A stretch of DNA of 64,000 nt from JAWKXU01 sp964468045 (GTDB taxonomy: Bacteria > Pseudomonadota > Alphaproteobacteria > Sphingomonadales > Sphingomonadaceae): contig CAYXTO010000016.1 of NCBI GenBank assembly GCA_964468045.1, positions 19,030 to 83,029 on the forward strand, read 5' to 3'. Positions 17,817 through 25,502 of this stretch are shown here, one piece after another; positions within the stretch are counted from its first letter, which is position 1, and every line of letters begins with the position of its first letter. The position numbers were made by a program, and so were the translations under genes. The notes under the pieces are model-generated. The model was not told the origin of the DNA. It saw only the letters and a list, made by a program, of their open reading frames with translations, and made no database searches.

Positions 17817-18265
17817 GCACGACTCCATGTTGGCGCCCCGCGCCATGGTTGATGAATACTTAATGGTCCGAAGTATCAGGTCCGATTCGACTTGAACCCT
17901 CGCAACACGATCTGAGTGATTTGAAACGAAGAGGATTGCAACAGGCCCCGGCAGTGGGGTGCCTGAAATGGCGATATTAGCCGTAAATATGCGAACTTAG
18001 CCTTATAAATTCGCTTTCGGGATCACATGGACTGATCTGGTGCCGGTTCGGCAATAAAGTTCCTGAATGATCCGATTTGGAGGAAAATGGAAATTAACTG
18101 CTCATTGTGCGTCGAAACATAAATATGGTCGCGCATCCGCTATAAATGGGCAGAGATATTCCTCTAAAATCATCGGCATCTATTCTTGATGCTGGTTACT
18201 CCACGATCCTACCTTTGCCGGATTACCCACAGAGCCCGACGGGCCGAACCGGGGAGGAAGGACAT
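17817..18265. promoter_or_regulatory. Divergent regulatory region between transfer operon and XRE gene
   Basis: This 449-bp non-coding stretch is clearly more AT-rich than its surroundings from about 17,980 to 18,200. It must hold the promoters of the minus-strand transfer operon and the plus-strand XRE gene. It contains the paired motif at 17965-18002 and a TATAAA-like box at about 18005. An origin of transfer could also lie here, but I see no feature that proves it. Confidence 0.55.
17950..18002 (+). promoter_or_regulatory. Candidate XRE operators: GGCA-N6-TGCC plus two tandem 18-base units
   Basis: A short palindrome (GGCA, six bases, TGCC) at 17950-17963 is followed by two related 18-base units, GAAATGGCGATATTAGCC at 17965-17982 and AAATATGCGAACTTAGCC at 17985-18002. 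Their starts are 20 bases apart, about two helical turns. The same palindrome and unit recur at 19869-19901 ahead of the excisionase gene. This layout suits cooperative binding of the adjacent XRE repressor; binding itself is inferred. Confidence 0.5.
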
Positions 18266-18655
18266 ATGGCATCCGATGGAAAATTCGCCGACGTCGACCT
18301 GTCGATCTTCAAGGAACTCAAGAAGCTCTCCGGCGAGAAGATCAGGCAGGCGCGAAAGGCGCTCGGTTTGACGCAGCTGGAGGTCGCCACCGAAATGGGC
18401 GGAAGCCTGCGCTGGTATCGCGCGATCGAGTCCGGCGATCCGGGGATTAGGCTGGAGGATCATCTGATCGCACTGCTCCGGCTCGGTGCATCGACCGCGC
18501 ATATCGCGCTGCCTGTCCTCTATGCGGGCCAACGCATGCGGTTCCCGCGGCAACTGATCCACGGTGACCTGGCCAGCATCGAACGCACATGCATTGAGGC
18601 GATCTCGGATGCGGTGATCGCCGGGCTGAAACAGGACCTCTCACCCGAATGGTAG
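18266..18655 (+). CDS. XRE-family helix-turn-helix regulator of the element
   Basis: This 129-residue DNA-binding protein has its helix-turn-helix at about 25-70, with KIRQARKALGLTQLEVATEM forming the first helices and GGSLRWYRAIESG the recognition part. The C-terminal 50 residues are probably for dimerisation. The ATG at 18266 has GGGGAGGAAGG ahead; the longer frame from 18146 is rejected because it covers the AT-rich promoter region. The gene is divergent from the transfer operon and likely controls it through the repeated motif between them. Similar short XRE proteins control transfer in other proteobacterial elements. Confidence 0.85.
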   Translation: MASDGKFADVDLSIFKELKKLSGEKIRQARKALGLTQLEVATEMGGSLRWYRAIESGDPGIRLEDHLIALLRLGASTAHIALPVLYAGQRMRFPRQLIHGDLASIERTCIEAISDAVIAGLKQDLSPEW

Positions 18656-18728
18656 CGGGACGGCGGGAAGGACCAGTCATGAAAATTGACGGTCCGGTTC
18701 GGGCGTGACGCTGGGACAGGCGGAAAAG

Positions 18729-19397
18729 ATGGCGATCTTTCATTTCCATGTGAATATCATCAGCCGCGGCGCCGGACGCAGTATCGTCGCGGCCGCGGCA
18801 TGGCAAAACAGCTGCCGCCTGTACGATGAGCGCTACGGCCGGTTTTCCAATTTCGTGAACAAGCGGGCGGTTGCCTGGTCTGCGCTGATACTGCCGTCCG
18901 GGGGCCCCGCGCAGTGGGAGGATCGCGAGTGTTTCTGGAACGCGCTCGAAGCCGCCGAAATCCGCAAGGATGCGCAGCTTGGCCGTCAGTTCGACGTGGC
19001 GCTGCCCGATGAACTGGACCTGCCGGCGTCGATCGCGGTTCTGCAGCGTTTCGCCAGCGAGATATTTTGCATCGCGGGTTTTGCCGCCGACCTGACACTG
19101 ATCGAAATGGGCGATACGCCCAGAGGCAAGCGCCACCATGGCTATGTGCTGATACCGACCCGTCCGATTGTCGACGGCATGTTCGGCCGGAAACCGCGCG
19201 AATGGAACAGCCGCGTGAAGCTGCTCGAAATCCGCGCGGCCTGGGCGATGATGCTGAACGATAAGTTCGCGGCGCTCGGCTATGATGTCCGCGTCGATCA
19301 TCGGTCCAACGAAGAACGCGGCATCGACGCTCCGCCGGTTAAGCATATCGGCATGGCCCGCAAGCGTATCGCGGCGCGCGCCCGGCAAACATCCTGA
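18729..19397 (+). CDS. MobA/MobL-type relaxase domain protein, catalytic residues lost, truncated
   Basis: This 222-residue protein has the MobA/MobL (MobQ) relaxase fold signature: a SRGAGRSIVAAAAW start, a FWNALEAAEIRKDAQLGRQ helix (69-87), a GRKPREWN segment (153-160) and a DHRS motif near 190. In active relatives the motif I AAAAY Tyr is the nucleophile, and here residue 25 is Trp. The metal-binding NPHxH box is replaced by KRHHG at 134-138, so the second His is gone. Active relaxases are also much longer. The coding sequence ends within a few bases of the transporter remnant at 19402, so the C-terminus may have been lost in a rearrangement. It is probably not a working relaxase. The upstream GGCGGAAAAG supports the ATG at 18729. 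Confidence 0.72.
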   Translation: MAIFHFHVNIISRGAGRSIVAAAAWQNSCRLYDERYGRFSNFVNKRAVAWSALILPSGGPAQWEDRECFWNALEAAEIRKDAQLGRQFDVALPDELDLPASIAVLQRFASEIFCIAGFAADLTLIEMGDTPRGKRHHGYVLIPTRPIVDGMFGRKPREWNSRVKLLEIRAAWAMMLNDKFAALGYDVRVDHRSNEERGIDAPPVKHIGMARKRIAARARQTS

Positions 19398-19401
19398 CAA
19401 T

Positions 19402-19774
19402 AGTCCGTGGCCGGCGCCTCACCGGCGGTGCGGTCCATCATGACGACGGCGAGGGCGGTTGCGGCGGGCGTGTAGAGGAGAAAATAACCGACTGCACATG
19501 CGGCGACGGCAGCGGCAGGGATTGCCGTCGCCATGACCGCTGCCGCCACGGCGAAAACGGCTAGAAGCTGAACGGCCGCTGCGACAAGAAGTATCCGCCG
19601 CCGACCGAGCCTGTTGGCCAGCCACCCGGTGAGCATTGCGGAGGCCATGCCGGCGAGCGGACCGGTCATGTTGACGATGACGCCGAGACGATCGAGGCTC
19701 CACCCCCTCCTGTCAATCAGCGCGCCCGCGATCGCGCGCGGCAGGCCGCCATGCGTCCCGATCATTTGTCCCAT
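19402..19774 (-). pseudogene. Major facilitator superfamily transporter fragment (RhtX/FptX-like)
   Basis: On the minus strand about 120 codons read as the middle of an MFS transporter. They include LTGWLANRLGRRRILLVAAA, several membrane segments, and a MMDRTAGEAPATDY motif that in RhtX/FptX-type transporters is normally followed by T-x-Q. Here the similarity stops right after DY at about 19400, where the relaxase-like gene ends on the other strand. The start side is also incomplete. It is a passenger fragment left by recombination inside the element. Confidence 0.65.
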
Positions 19775-20153
19775 TCTTCGAGGCCATCAACAACGGCGAG
19801 TGGAACGCTGCGAGTCTCTTCCAAGGCGCGACAACGCCAATAGGCTGACAGGCGAAAGCACGAGATTAGGCAGTGGGTTGCCCAAATATGCGATCTTGGC
19901 CTCTTTTTAGGACCAGGATCGAAATGCTAGACTGACGTCGCGTCATGGCCTGCTTGCGCTGCCCAACAGGCCAGCGATCCATGCGCCATTTCTGCGAGGA
20001 TTATCCAGACCCACGTTCGCGAGCGCCTGCCCGTCCTGGTCGGCCGGCCATGCGGTCATCGCAGATCGGCCGGAAGGGAAGGGAGCGGGAGGAGAGAGGA
20101 AGCAGCGGACGGTTGGCTGTCCGTGGTTTCCTTTCCTCAACCGGAGCACTGTC
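19775..20153. other. Non-coding region before the excisionase gene
   Basis: No convincing gene is present over these 379 bases. The region holds the third copy of the motif at 19869-19901 and presumably the promoter of the excisionase and integrase genes. A purine-rich stretch lies at about 20075-20105. A CGGAG ribosome binding site sits just before the excisionase ATG at 20154. Confidence 0.5.
19869..19901 (+). promoter_or_regulatory. Third copy of the candidate XRE operator, upstream of xis-int
   Basis: GGCA, six bases and TGCC at 19869-19882 are followed by AAATATGCGATCTTGGCC at 19884-19901. The 18-base unit matches the one at 17985-18002 in 16 of 18 positions, and the full 33-base block matches 17950-17982 in 25 of 33. 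This suggests that one regulator governs both the transfer and excision promoters. Confidence 0.5.
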
Positions 20154-20357
20154 ATGACGGGCGCGCGCTACGTGCGCATCAAGCGCTTCGCCGAGCTGAC
20201 CGGCTACACCGAGAAAGCGGTCTATCGAAAGATCGCCGACGGCGTGTGGATTCAGGGCCGCGAATATCGCCGCGCTCCCGATGGCAGCATCTGCATCGAC
20301 CTCGAAGGCTTCCACAAATGGGTAGAAAACGGCCAGGGACTGGCGTCGAGCCGCTGA
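20154..20357 (+). CDS. Excisionase-like small DNA-binding protein
   Basis: This 67-residue protein is of the Xis/AlpA-like winged helix type. RIKRFAELTGYTEKAVYRKI (8-27) forms the helix-turn-helix, followed by REYRRAPDGSI and an IDLEGFHKWVE tail. Such proteins bend DNA at the attachment site and favour excision by the integrase encoded next. Its last 40 bases overlap the integrase gene start, so expression is coupled. CGGAG lies ahead of the ATG at 20154. Confidence 0.78.
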   Translation: MTGARYVRIKRFAELTGYTEKAVYRKIADGVWIQGREYRRAPDGSICIDLEGFHKWVENGQGLASSR

Positions 20358-21454
20358 AAAGCTGCATTCGCGTCCGCTTCCGCTGGAACGGGCGGCTCTA
20401 TCGCGAAACGCTCCAGCTCCAACCCACATCCGCTAACATCAAGGCGGCCGAGCGCTTGATGGCCCGTGTCCATCAGGAAATCGATCTCGGCGTCTTCGAT
20501 TATGAAAGCACGTTTCCCAAGGGTGATGCCAAACCCGACCGGAACAAATACGCGGGCTTCAAGACTTATGCGAAAGAGTGGCTCGCAACGCTCGTAGTCG
20601 AGAAATCGACGATGTCCGACTATGTGTCGGCGATCAATAATGTCTGGTCGCCGGCTTTCGGTGAGCGGCAACTCAAGAGCATCAAGCCGAGCGAGATCAA
20701 GAAGGTCATCGCCGACCGGGCGAAGCAGGTCAGCGGCAAGACGATCAACAACAACGTCATTCCGCTGCGCGGCATCTTCGAGATGGCTCTCGACGACGAG
20801 CTGATCGACCGCTCGCCGCTGGAACGGATCAAGAGCCAGAAGCATCAGAAACGCGAGCCGGACCCGTTCGACCGGGAAGAGACCGAACGCATCCTCACCT
20901 ATATGCACGAGCGTTACGACGAGCAGGTCTGGAACTGGTATGAGTTCGCCTTCGGGACCGGCATGCGTCCCAGCGAACAGATCGTCGTCCAGTGGCGCGA
21001 CGTCGACTGGAAGCGCCAGTCCATCCGGGTCGAGCGTGCCCGCGTCCGGGCCGTGGAGAAATCGACCAAGACCAGGACCGTGCGCGACGTCGATCTTACT
21101 CCGCGAATGATGGCCGTGCTTAGACGCCAGAAGGCGCACAGCTTCATGCGGGGGCTCGATTCGCCGATCTTCATCAACCCGGTCACAAACACGCCGTGGC
21201 CGGACGTGCAGGATCAGCGGAAGCTCTATTTCCATCCCGCACTGCGTGCGCTCGGCATCCGCAGCCGTGATGCCTATCAAACGCGCCACACTTACGCGAC
21301 GACGGCGCTGATGGGCGGGGTGAACCCGGCCTATATCGCCCGCCAGCTTGGCCACAAGAGCGCGGCAATGCTGTTCCGGCACTACTCGAAATGGATCGAT
21401 CACGCGGACTATGGCCGCGAAGCAGCCAAGCTCAATCAGATCTACGGTTCCTGA
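20318..21454 (+). CDS. int: Tyrosine recombinase/integrase of the element
   Basis: This 378-residue site-specific recombinase has an N-terminal DUF3596-like region at about 14-60, a core-binding domain at 80-175 and a catalytic domain at 185-365. The catalytic Arg217 lies in GTGMRPSE, Arg323 in YQTRHTYAT, His346 in LGHKS and the nucleophile Tyr356 in RHYSKW. The first position of the HxxR box is Tyr, a known variant. It should integrate the element at the nearby tRNA-Glu gene. The ATG at 20318 overlaps the excisionase gene by 40 bases. The longer frame upstream is an antiparallel reading of xis and is rejected. Confidence 0.94.
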   Translation: MGRKRPGTGVEPLKSCIRVRFRWNGRLYRETLQLQPTSANIKAAERLMARVHQEIDLGVFDYESTFPKGDAKPDRNKYAGFKTYAKEWLATLVVEKSTMSDYVSAINNVWSPAFGERQLKSIKPSEIKKVIADRAKQVSGKTINNNVIPLRGIFEMALDDELIDRSPLERIKSQKHQKREPDPFDREETERILTYMHERYDEQVWNWYEFAFGTGMRPSEQIVVQWRDVDWKRQSIRVERARVRAVEKSTKTRTVRDVDLTPRMMAVLRRQKAHSFMRGLDSPIFINPVTNTPWPDVQDQRKLYFHPALRALGIRSRDAYQTRHTYATTALMGGVNPAYIARQLGHKSAAMLFRHYSKWIDHADYGREAAKLNQIYGS

Positions 21455-21662
21455 CGCGGATGTCTGGCTGGTCTGTGGGGAGGGCTTGCCTGTCGGTGGC
21501 GGCTGCCGCGAACGAATCCCTCGTCTACTGGGCAGCTATTGAGGTGATCTAAAAGAGCCTGGAACGGGGGCTGGGGTGGCCTCGAAAAACGCCAAATGTG
21601 CCACGAAAGTGCCACGGAAACCGCATTTTCGCGATTCCCCCTAACAATATCAACTACTTAGC
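21455..21662. other. Integrase to tRNA-Glu interval, element end
   Basis: There is no gene in these 208 bases. The stretch includes the repeated GCCACGAAAGTGCCACGGAA sequence at about 21600-21620, which may be arm-type sites for the integrase. It ends at the tRNA 3' end, where the element boundary is expected. Confidence 0.4.
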
Positions 21663-21690
21663 TGGTGACCCCTACGGGAATCGAACCCGT
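21663..21690. other. Inferred attachment site overlapping the tRNA-Glu 3' end
   Basis: Tyrosine integrases of this type usually recombine within the T-arm and 3' end of a tRNA. The integrase gene ends 208 bases away on the tRNA 3' side, so the chromosomal junction should lie here. The matching direct repeat would be at the far end, outside the window. The exact core cannot be set from one end. Confidence 0.5.
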
Positions 21691-21737
21691 GTTTCAGCCG
21701 TGAAAGGGCCGCGTCCTAACCGCTAGACGAAGGGGCC
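21663..21737 (-). tRNA. tRNA-Glu (anticodon TTC), CCA encoded
   Basis: The minus strand gives a complete cloverleaf starting GGCCCCTTCGTCTAGCGG. The acceptor stem pairs GGCCCCT with AGGGGTC. The anticodon loop contains TTC in CCTTTCAC, and the T-arm has the GGTTCGATTCC pattern. A genomic CCA follows discriminator A. Its 3' end faces the integrase gene, which marks it as the integration target. Confidence 0.96.
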
Positions 21738-21782
21738 ACGTCGGTGGCGTGGCCGCGCACTTAGGGGGAGGGATTGGCAGGG

Positions 21783-23582
21783 TCAAGCCCTTGTCGCATT
21801 GTCCGCCCAGGCAGCGTCCTCAATATGCAGTTCGGCTTGGCGCTTGCTGGCCCAATCGTCGATTTTCGCACGTCCGGCCAGCCAGAGCGCACGGTCGCGG
21901 GAGCCGTGGAGCAATGTCTGGCCCAGCTCACTTTCCGCTGCGCGAAACGCAACGGCTTTGAAAGAGGCGCCGTCATTGCCTCGGGCAATCACTCGCACAT
22001 GATCCTTCCCCACGATATCCGCCTTCAGCACGCGGATGGGGCCGACCGCTACTCTCGGTCCGGGCCAGCCCACGCCAAAGGGGCCAGCACGTTCCAGGGT
22101 TTCCACCAGCTCGGGCGTCAGCCCCCCAGGCGCCAGACCGATATCGACGAGCATTTCCTGATTGGCGGCGGCAGCAGCAACTGCGGCACCGAGCCTGTCA
22201 TCGAGCCAATCCGCCAGATGAGAAAGCTTGCCCGATTCGATCGTCAGGCCGGCAGCCATCGCGTGTCCGCCGCCAGCCACCAACAGGCCTTGCTCCCGTG
22301 CGCCGATGATCGCCGCCCCAAGATCCACGCCGGTGATGGACCGGCCCGATCCCTTGCCCAGATCGTTTCCATCGGCGCCAAGCGCGATCACCAATGCCGG
22401 CTTGCCCGTCTTCTCCTTCAAACGGCCGGCAACGATCCCGATCACTCCGGGATGCCAGTCGTAACCGGCGGCAACGATCACGGCACGATTATGCTGCGCA
22501 TCGAGTTGGGCTTCGGCGGCTTCCTGCACGGCGGCCTCTATCGCTCGCCGCTCCTCGTTCAGGGCGGTAAGCTGCACTGCGATGGTTCGGGCTTCTTCCG
22601 GATCTTCCGTGGTGAGGAGGCGGACCCCGAGGGTCGATTCGCCGACGCGACCGCCGGCGTTGATTCTCGGACCCAGCGCAAACCCGAGATCGCTGCACGT
22701 GGGCGCGCGGTCGAGGCGACTGGCATCTATCAGTGCCGCCATGCCAGTGTTTTCCCGCCGGGCCATTACTTTCAGGCCTTGCGCCACCATCGCGCGATTC
22801 AGGCCATGGAGCGCCGCGACGTCCGCGACCGTTCCAAGCGCGACGAGATCGAGCAGGGCGAACAGGTCCGGCTCCGCTCGGTTCTCGAAGAAGCCGCGCT
22901 GGCGCAAGGTGCGCACGGTGGCGATGGCAAGCAGGAAGGCGACCCCGACCGCGGCGAGATGTCCATGCGCGGCGGCCAGATCGCTCTCGTCGAGCCGGTT
23001 GGGATTGACGAGAGCGGTGGCGACCGGAAGCTGCGCCGAACATTTGTGGTGATCCACCACGATCACGTCCGCTCCGGCCGCGTGCGCTTGCGCGAGAGCG
23101 TCATGTGCCATCGCTCCGCAATCGACCGTGACGATCAGGCTGCTGCCATTGGCCGCAAGCCGGACAAGCGCCTCCGCGCTGGGACCATATCCTTCCAGCA
23201 AGCGGTCGGGAATGTAGTAGTCCGCGCCATGGCCCAAGGCTTTCACAAGCTTCACCAACAAGGCACTGCTGGTCGCGCCATCCACGTCATAATCCCCGTA
23301 GATCGTGATCTTCTCGCCGGTGAGGATTGCCTGGGCAAGCCGTTCCGCCGCCACATCCATGTCTCGGAAGGCGGATGGGTCCGGCAGGAACTCCCGCAAG
23401 GTCGGATTGCTGTGGCGGGCAATATCCTCGCGAGCCACGCCTCTTGCCAGCAGGAGTTGGGAGACGATGTCATCCTGCAGGCCGCCAGCCGCCATGTCCA
23501 TGTTGCCGCCGCGCCAGCGCCATGCCCGCCCGCCGAACGAGCAGTCCACTCCCAATGCAGTCATTGCCACGCGAGAAACCAT
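21783..23582 (-). CDS. recJ: Single-stranded-DNA-specific exonuclease RecJ
   Basis: This 599-residue 5'-3' ssDNA exonuclease acts in recombination and mismatch repair. Motif I, DYDVDG, is at 97-102, VDCG at 153-156, DHH at 177-179, and a DHHA1-type GGGHAMAAG segment appears in the second half. The domain order (DHH, DHHA1, OB-fold) is typical. The start is uncertain: 23582 (MVSRVAM) or 23564 (MTALGVDCSFG) both fit, and the frame continues back to 23684 without similarity. It ends 45 bases before the tRNA-Glu gene on the same strand. Confidence 0.95.
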   Translation of the reverse strand: MVSRVAMTALGVDCSFGGRAWRWRGGNMDMAAGGLQDDIVSQLLLARGVAREDIARHSNPTLREFLPDPSAFRDMDVAAERLAQAILTGEKITIYGDYDVDGATSSALLVKLVKALGHGADYYIPDRLLEGYGPSAEALVRLAANGSSLIVTVDCGAMAHDALAQAHAAGADVIVVDHHKCSAQLPVATALVNPNRLDESDLAAAHGHLAAVGVAFLLAIATVRTLRQRGFFENRAEPDLFALLDLVALGTVADVAALHGLNRAMVAQGLKVMARRENTGMAALIDASRLDRAPTCSDLGFALGPRINAGGRVGESTLGVRLLTTEDPEEARTIAVQLTALNEERRAIEAAVQEAAEAQLDAQHNRAVIVAAGYDWHPGVIGIVAGRLKEKTGKPALVIALGADGNDLGKGSGRSITGVDLGAAIIGAREQGLLVAGGGHAMAAGLTIESGKLSHLADWLDDRLGAAVAAAAANQEMLVDIGLAPGGLTPELVETLERAGPFGVGWPGPRVAVGPIRVLKADIVGKDHVRVIARGNDGASFKAVAFRAAESELGQTLLHGSRDRALWLAGRAKIDDWASKRQAELHIEDAAWADNATRA

Positions 23583-23710
23583 TCCGGTCAACCTAGCCCA
23601 AGGACGGGAATGCGCAAAGATCGGCCAGCCGGTTTCCCCATACGATTTTGCAGGCACGGTGGCCGCGAATCGATTATGAAGCATTCTTGTTTTTCAGGGG
23701 AGTTGGGTGG

Positions 23711-24925
23711 ATGGGTGTTGCTCGCAAGGCTTTGCTTCTTTCGGCTGTGTGTGTGGTGGCTGGCGCCGCCGTGTCGGTATATGCTCAACAAAAGCCGGCC
23801 AGCGGCCCGATCGCGCGGTATGATATGCGTGCGGGCACGATTTCCGGCATGGGCAGCATGGGCGCCGGTTCCATGATGGGCATGATGTTCGGCGGTGGGC
23901 AATCGAACAACGCGCAGCACGAGCTGTTGCTGAGACTTGGCTCGTCGAGCGCTCCGGCAAAGGGAGCGCCAAAGGCGGATCACTTCATGCCTCCGGTCGC
24001 CAAGCTAGGGAAATCGGTAGCGCTGGTCACGCCTCGCGAGGAGCGGGAAACGATCGACGAACTCCCGCAAAAGCCCAAGGGGCGCATCCTTGTCTATTGG
24101 GGATGCGCTGCCAACGCCCCGAAAGGGCAGCCGGTGGTGATCGATCTTTCCAAGCTCGCGGCAGGGCAGATACCGCCGGGGCTGTGGACATCGGCGATCG
24201 CGCGCGATCTCGGGCCGACCATCCACAACAGCCGGACGTTCGGGCGCTGGCCCGCCGAAGATGGGAAATACGCCAAGCCCGATAGCTCCCTGATCGGCGC
24301 GCACAGGATTGCCGGGAATTATTCGCCGGAGATTTCCTTCACTCTCACCAAGGATTTCATGGCCGCGCTCAATTCGTCGACGCGAACGCAGGCGGGCGGC
24401 GCAACCGTGCTGAGCTGGACGGGGATTCCCGATGCGACCGGCTATCTCGCTTTCGTGTTCGGCGGTCGCCAGGGTGCCGATGGCGAGATGACCGATATGG
24501 TGATGTGGTCGAGCAGTTCCACCCGTCAATTCGGTGGCGGGCTGGCCGATTGGCTTTCGCCGTCGCAAGTCGCCGGATTGGTGCGCGACAAGACGGTGAT
24601 GGCGCCCTCCACCACGAGCTGCCTGATCCCGGCGGAAGTGAAACGGGATGCGCCGGATTTCCGCTACGGCACGTTGACGGCGTTCGGCCCGGAAGAGAAT
24701 TTCGCCTATCCACCGCGCCCCGCATCCGCATCCACGCCCTGGAATCTCGAATGGACGGCGCGCATCCGGCATCGTTCCATGACTAGCTGGATGGAAGCGC
24801 AGGGAATGTCGATGGGAGGAATGGGCAACTCCTCCGAAGGTCAATCCGCGCCCCAGCAGAAGTGCAAGCCGAAGGGCGGATTTGGCGGTCTGCTCGGTGG
24901 GGTGATGGGTTCGTCCGGCTGCTGA
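23711..24925 (+). CDS. Exported protein of unknown function with Met/Gly-rich N-terminal segment
   Basis: This 404-residue protein has a signal peptide (about 1-27, ending VYAQ). A low-complexity stretch rich in Met and Gly follows (ISGMGSMGAGSMMGMMFGGG), then a folded region of about 300 residues with ILVYWGCAANAPKGQP and LSWTGIPDATGYLAFVFGG. The latter resembles a fibronectin-like strand pattern. The C-terminus is again Met/Gly-rich and ends in Cys. The ATG at 23711 has GGGGAG ahead. I do not recognise the family. The Met-rich ends suggest metal binding or surface exposure, as inference only. Confidence 0.8.
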   Translation: MGVARKALLLSAVCVVAGAAVSVYAQQKPASGPIARYDMRAGTISGMGSMGAGSMMGMMFGGGQSNNAQHELLLRLGSSSAPAKGAPKADHFMPPVAKLGKSVALVTPREERETIDELPQKPKGRILVYWGCAANAPKGQPVVIDLSKLAAGQIPPGLWTSAIARDLGPTIHNSRTFGRWPAEDGKYAKPDSSLIGAHRIAGNYSPEISFTLTKDFMAALNSSTRTQAGGATVLSWTGIPDATGYLAFVFGGRQGADGEMTDMVMWSSSSTRQFGGGLADWLSPSQVAGLVRDKTVMAPSTTSCLIPAEVKRDAPDFRYGTLTAFGPEENFAYPPRPASASTPWNLEWTARIRHRSMTSWMEAQGMSMGGMGNSSEGQSAPQQKCKPKGGFGGLLGGVMGSSGC

Positions 24926-24929
24926 TTTT

Positions 24930-25403
24930 TTGCTCGCGATCATCTGGCATAGCCGGACCGGAGCCGCACGGGCTATGGCGCACGCCGCAGCCACTGCGGC
25001 TGGTTCGCGGGCCTATCTGATCCGCGCGGATCAGGCGCGGCCGGAGGATTTCCTGACGGCGAGGGGCTATCTGTTCGTCTGCCCGGAAAACCTTGCGAGT
25101 ATGAGCGGCGCGATGAAGGAGATGTTCGATCGCTCCTACTATCCGGTTCTTGGTCGGATCGAGGGGCGTGCCTACGCCACGGCGATTGCGGCGGGATCGG
25201 ACGGCGCAGGCGCCACCGCGCAAATCGACCGGATCGTGACGGGGTGGAGATTGAAACGCGTGGCGGACCCCCTGATCGTCAATCTTCAGGCGCAAGCCCC
25301 GGAAGAGATACTCGCTCCGAAAACCCTCTCCGAATCCCAGTTGCGCAGTTGCGCGGAGCTTGGCGCCGCGCTCTCGGAAGGATTGGCTTTGGGCATATTC
25401 TGA
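24930..25403 (+). CDS. Flavodoxin/NAD(P)H reductase-like protein
   Basis: This 157-residue protein begins with the flavodoxin-type strand and phosphate loop LAIIWHSRTGAARAMA. It also has GYLFVCPENLASMSGAMKEM, a typical second FMN-loop segment of NAD(P)H-dependent reductases of the flavodoxin fold. It is probably an FMN-binding oxidoreductase or a related protein. The start is a TTG at 24930, five bases after the preceding stop, since no ATG fits and the phosphate loop begins at once. Adjacent genes are poorly characterised, so the substrate is not known. Confidence 0.72.
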   Translation: MLAIIWHSRTGAARAMAHAAATAAGSRAYLIRADQARPEDFLTARGYLFVCPENLASMSGAMKEMFDRSYYPVLGRIEGRAYATAIAAGSDGAGATAQIDRIVTGWRLKRVADPLIVNLQAQAPEEILAPKTLSESQLRSCAELGAALSEGLALGIF

Positions 25404-25502
25404 CAGATGTATCCGTAACGGGATCATTCCCTGCCGGAGGACTCGACCTGCCCATTCTTTGGCTTCACAAACCGGACCTGTGCAACAGGGCGATGGCAAA
25501 AC

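Larger units (their letters stand above)
1..21680. mobile_element. Integrative conjugative element, integrase-proximal part (left end outside window)
   Basis: The region holds a contiguous F-type conjugation gene set on the minus strand, followed by a regulator, a relaxase-like gene, an excisionase and a tyrosine integrase on the plus strand. The integrase lies next to the 3' end of a tRNA-Glu gene, which is the usual arrangement for elements that integrate into tRNA 3' ends. TraH runs off the left edge, so traG, the coupling protein and the distal attachment site should lie to the left. The right boundary is inferred from the tRNA position, because the second att copy is not in the window. 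A plasmid is less likely, since the sequence continues into chromosomal genes after the tRNA. Confidence 0.8.

Noticed and set aside
18087..18122. 11-codon ORF with a GGAGGAAA site before the XRE gene
   Set aside because: The ribosome site is good but the peptide is too short to judge, and it has no amino acid bias that suggests a leader. It could be a chance match in AT-rich DNA.
20123..20317. N-terminal extension of the integrase
   Set aside because: The frame reads through the xis gene in another frame, gives an Arg-rich sequence without similarity, and lacks a suitable ribosome site. The ATG at 20318 is preferred.
1..21737. Prophage
   Set aside because: There are no capsid, tail, terminase or lysis genes. 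The gene set is conjugative.
21774..23876. 700-codon open frame on the plus strand
   Set aside because: It is antisense to recJ, which has all its catalytic motifs. High GC content keeps the opposite frame open, and its translation is low-complexity with many Arg, Gly and His.
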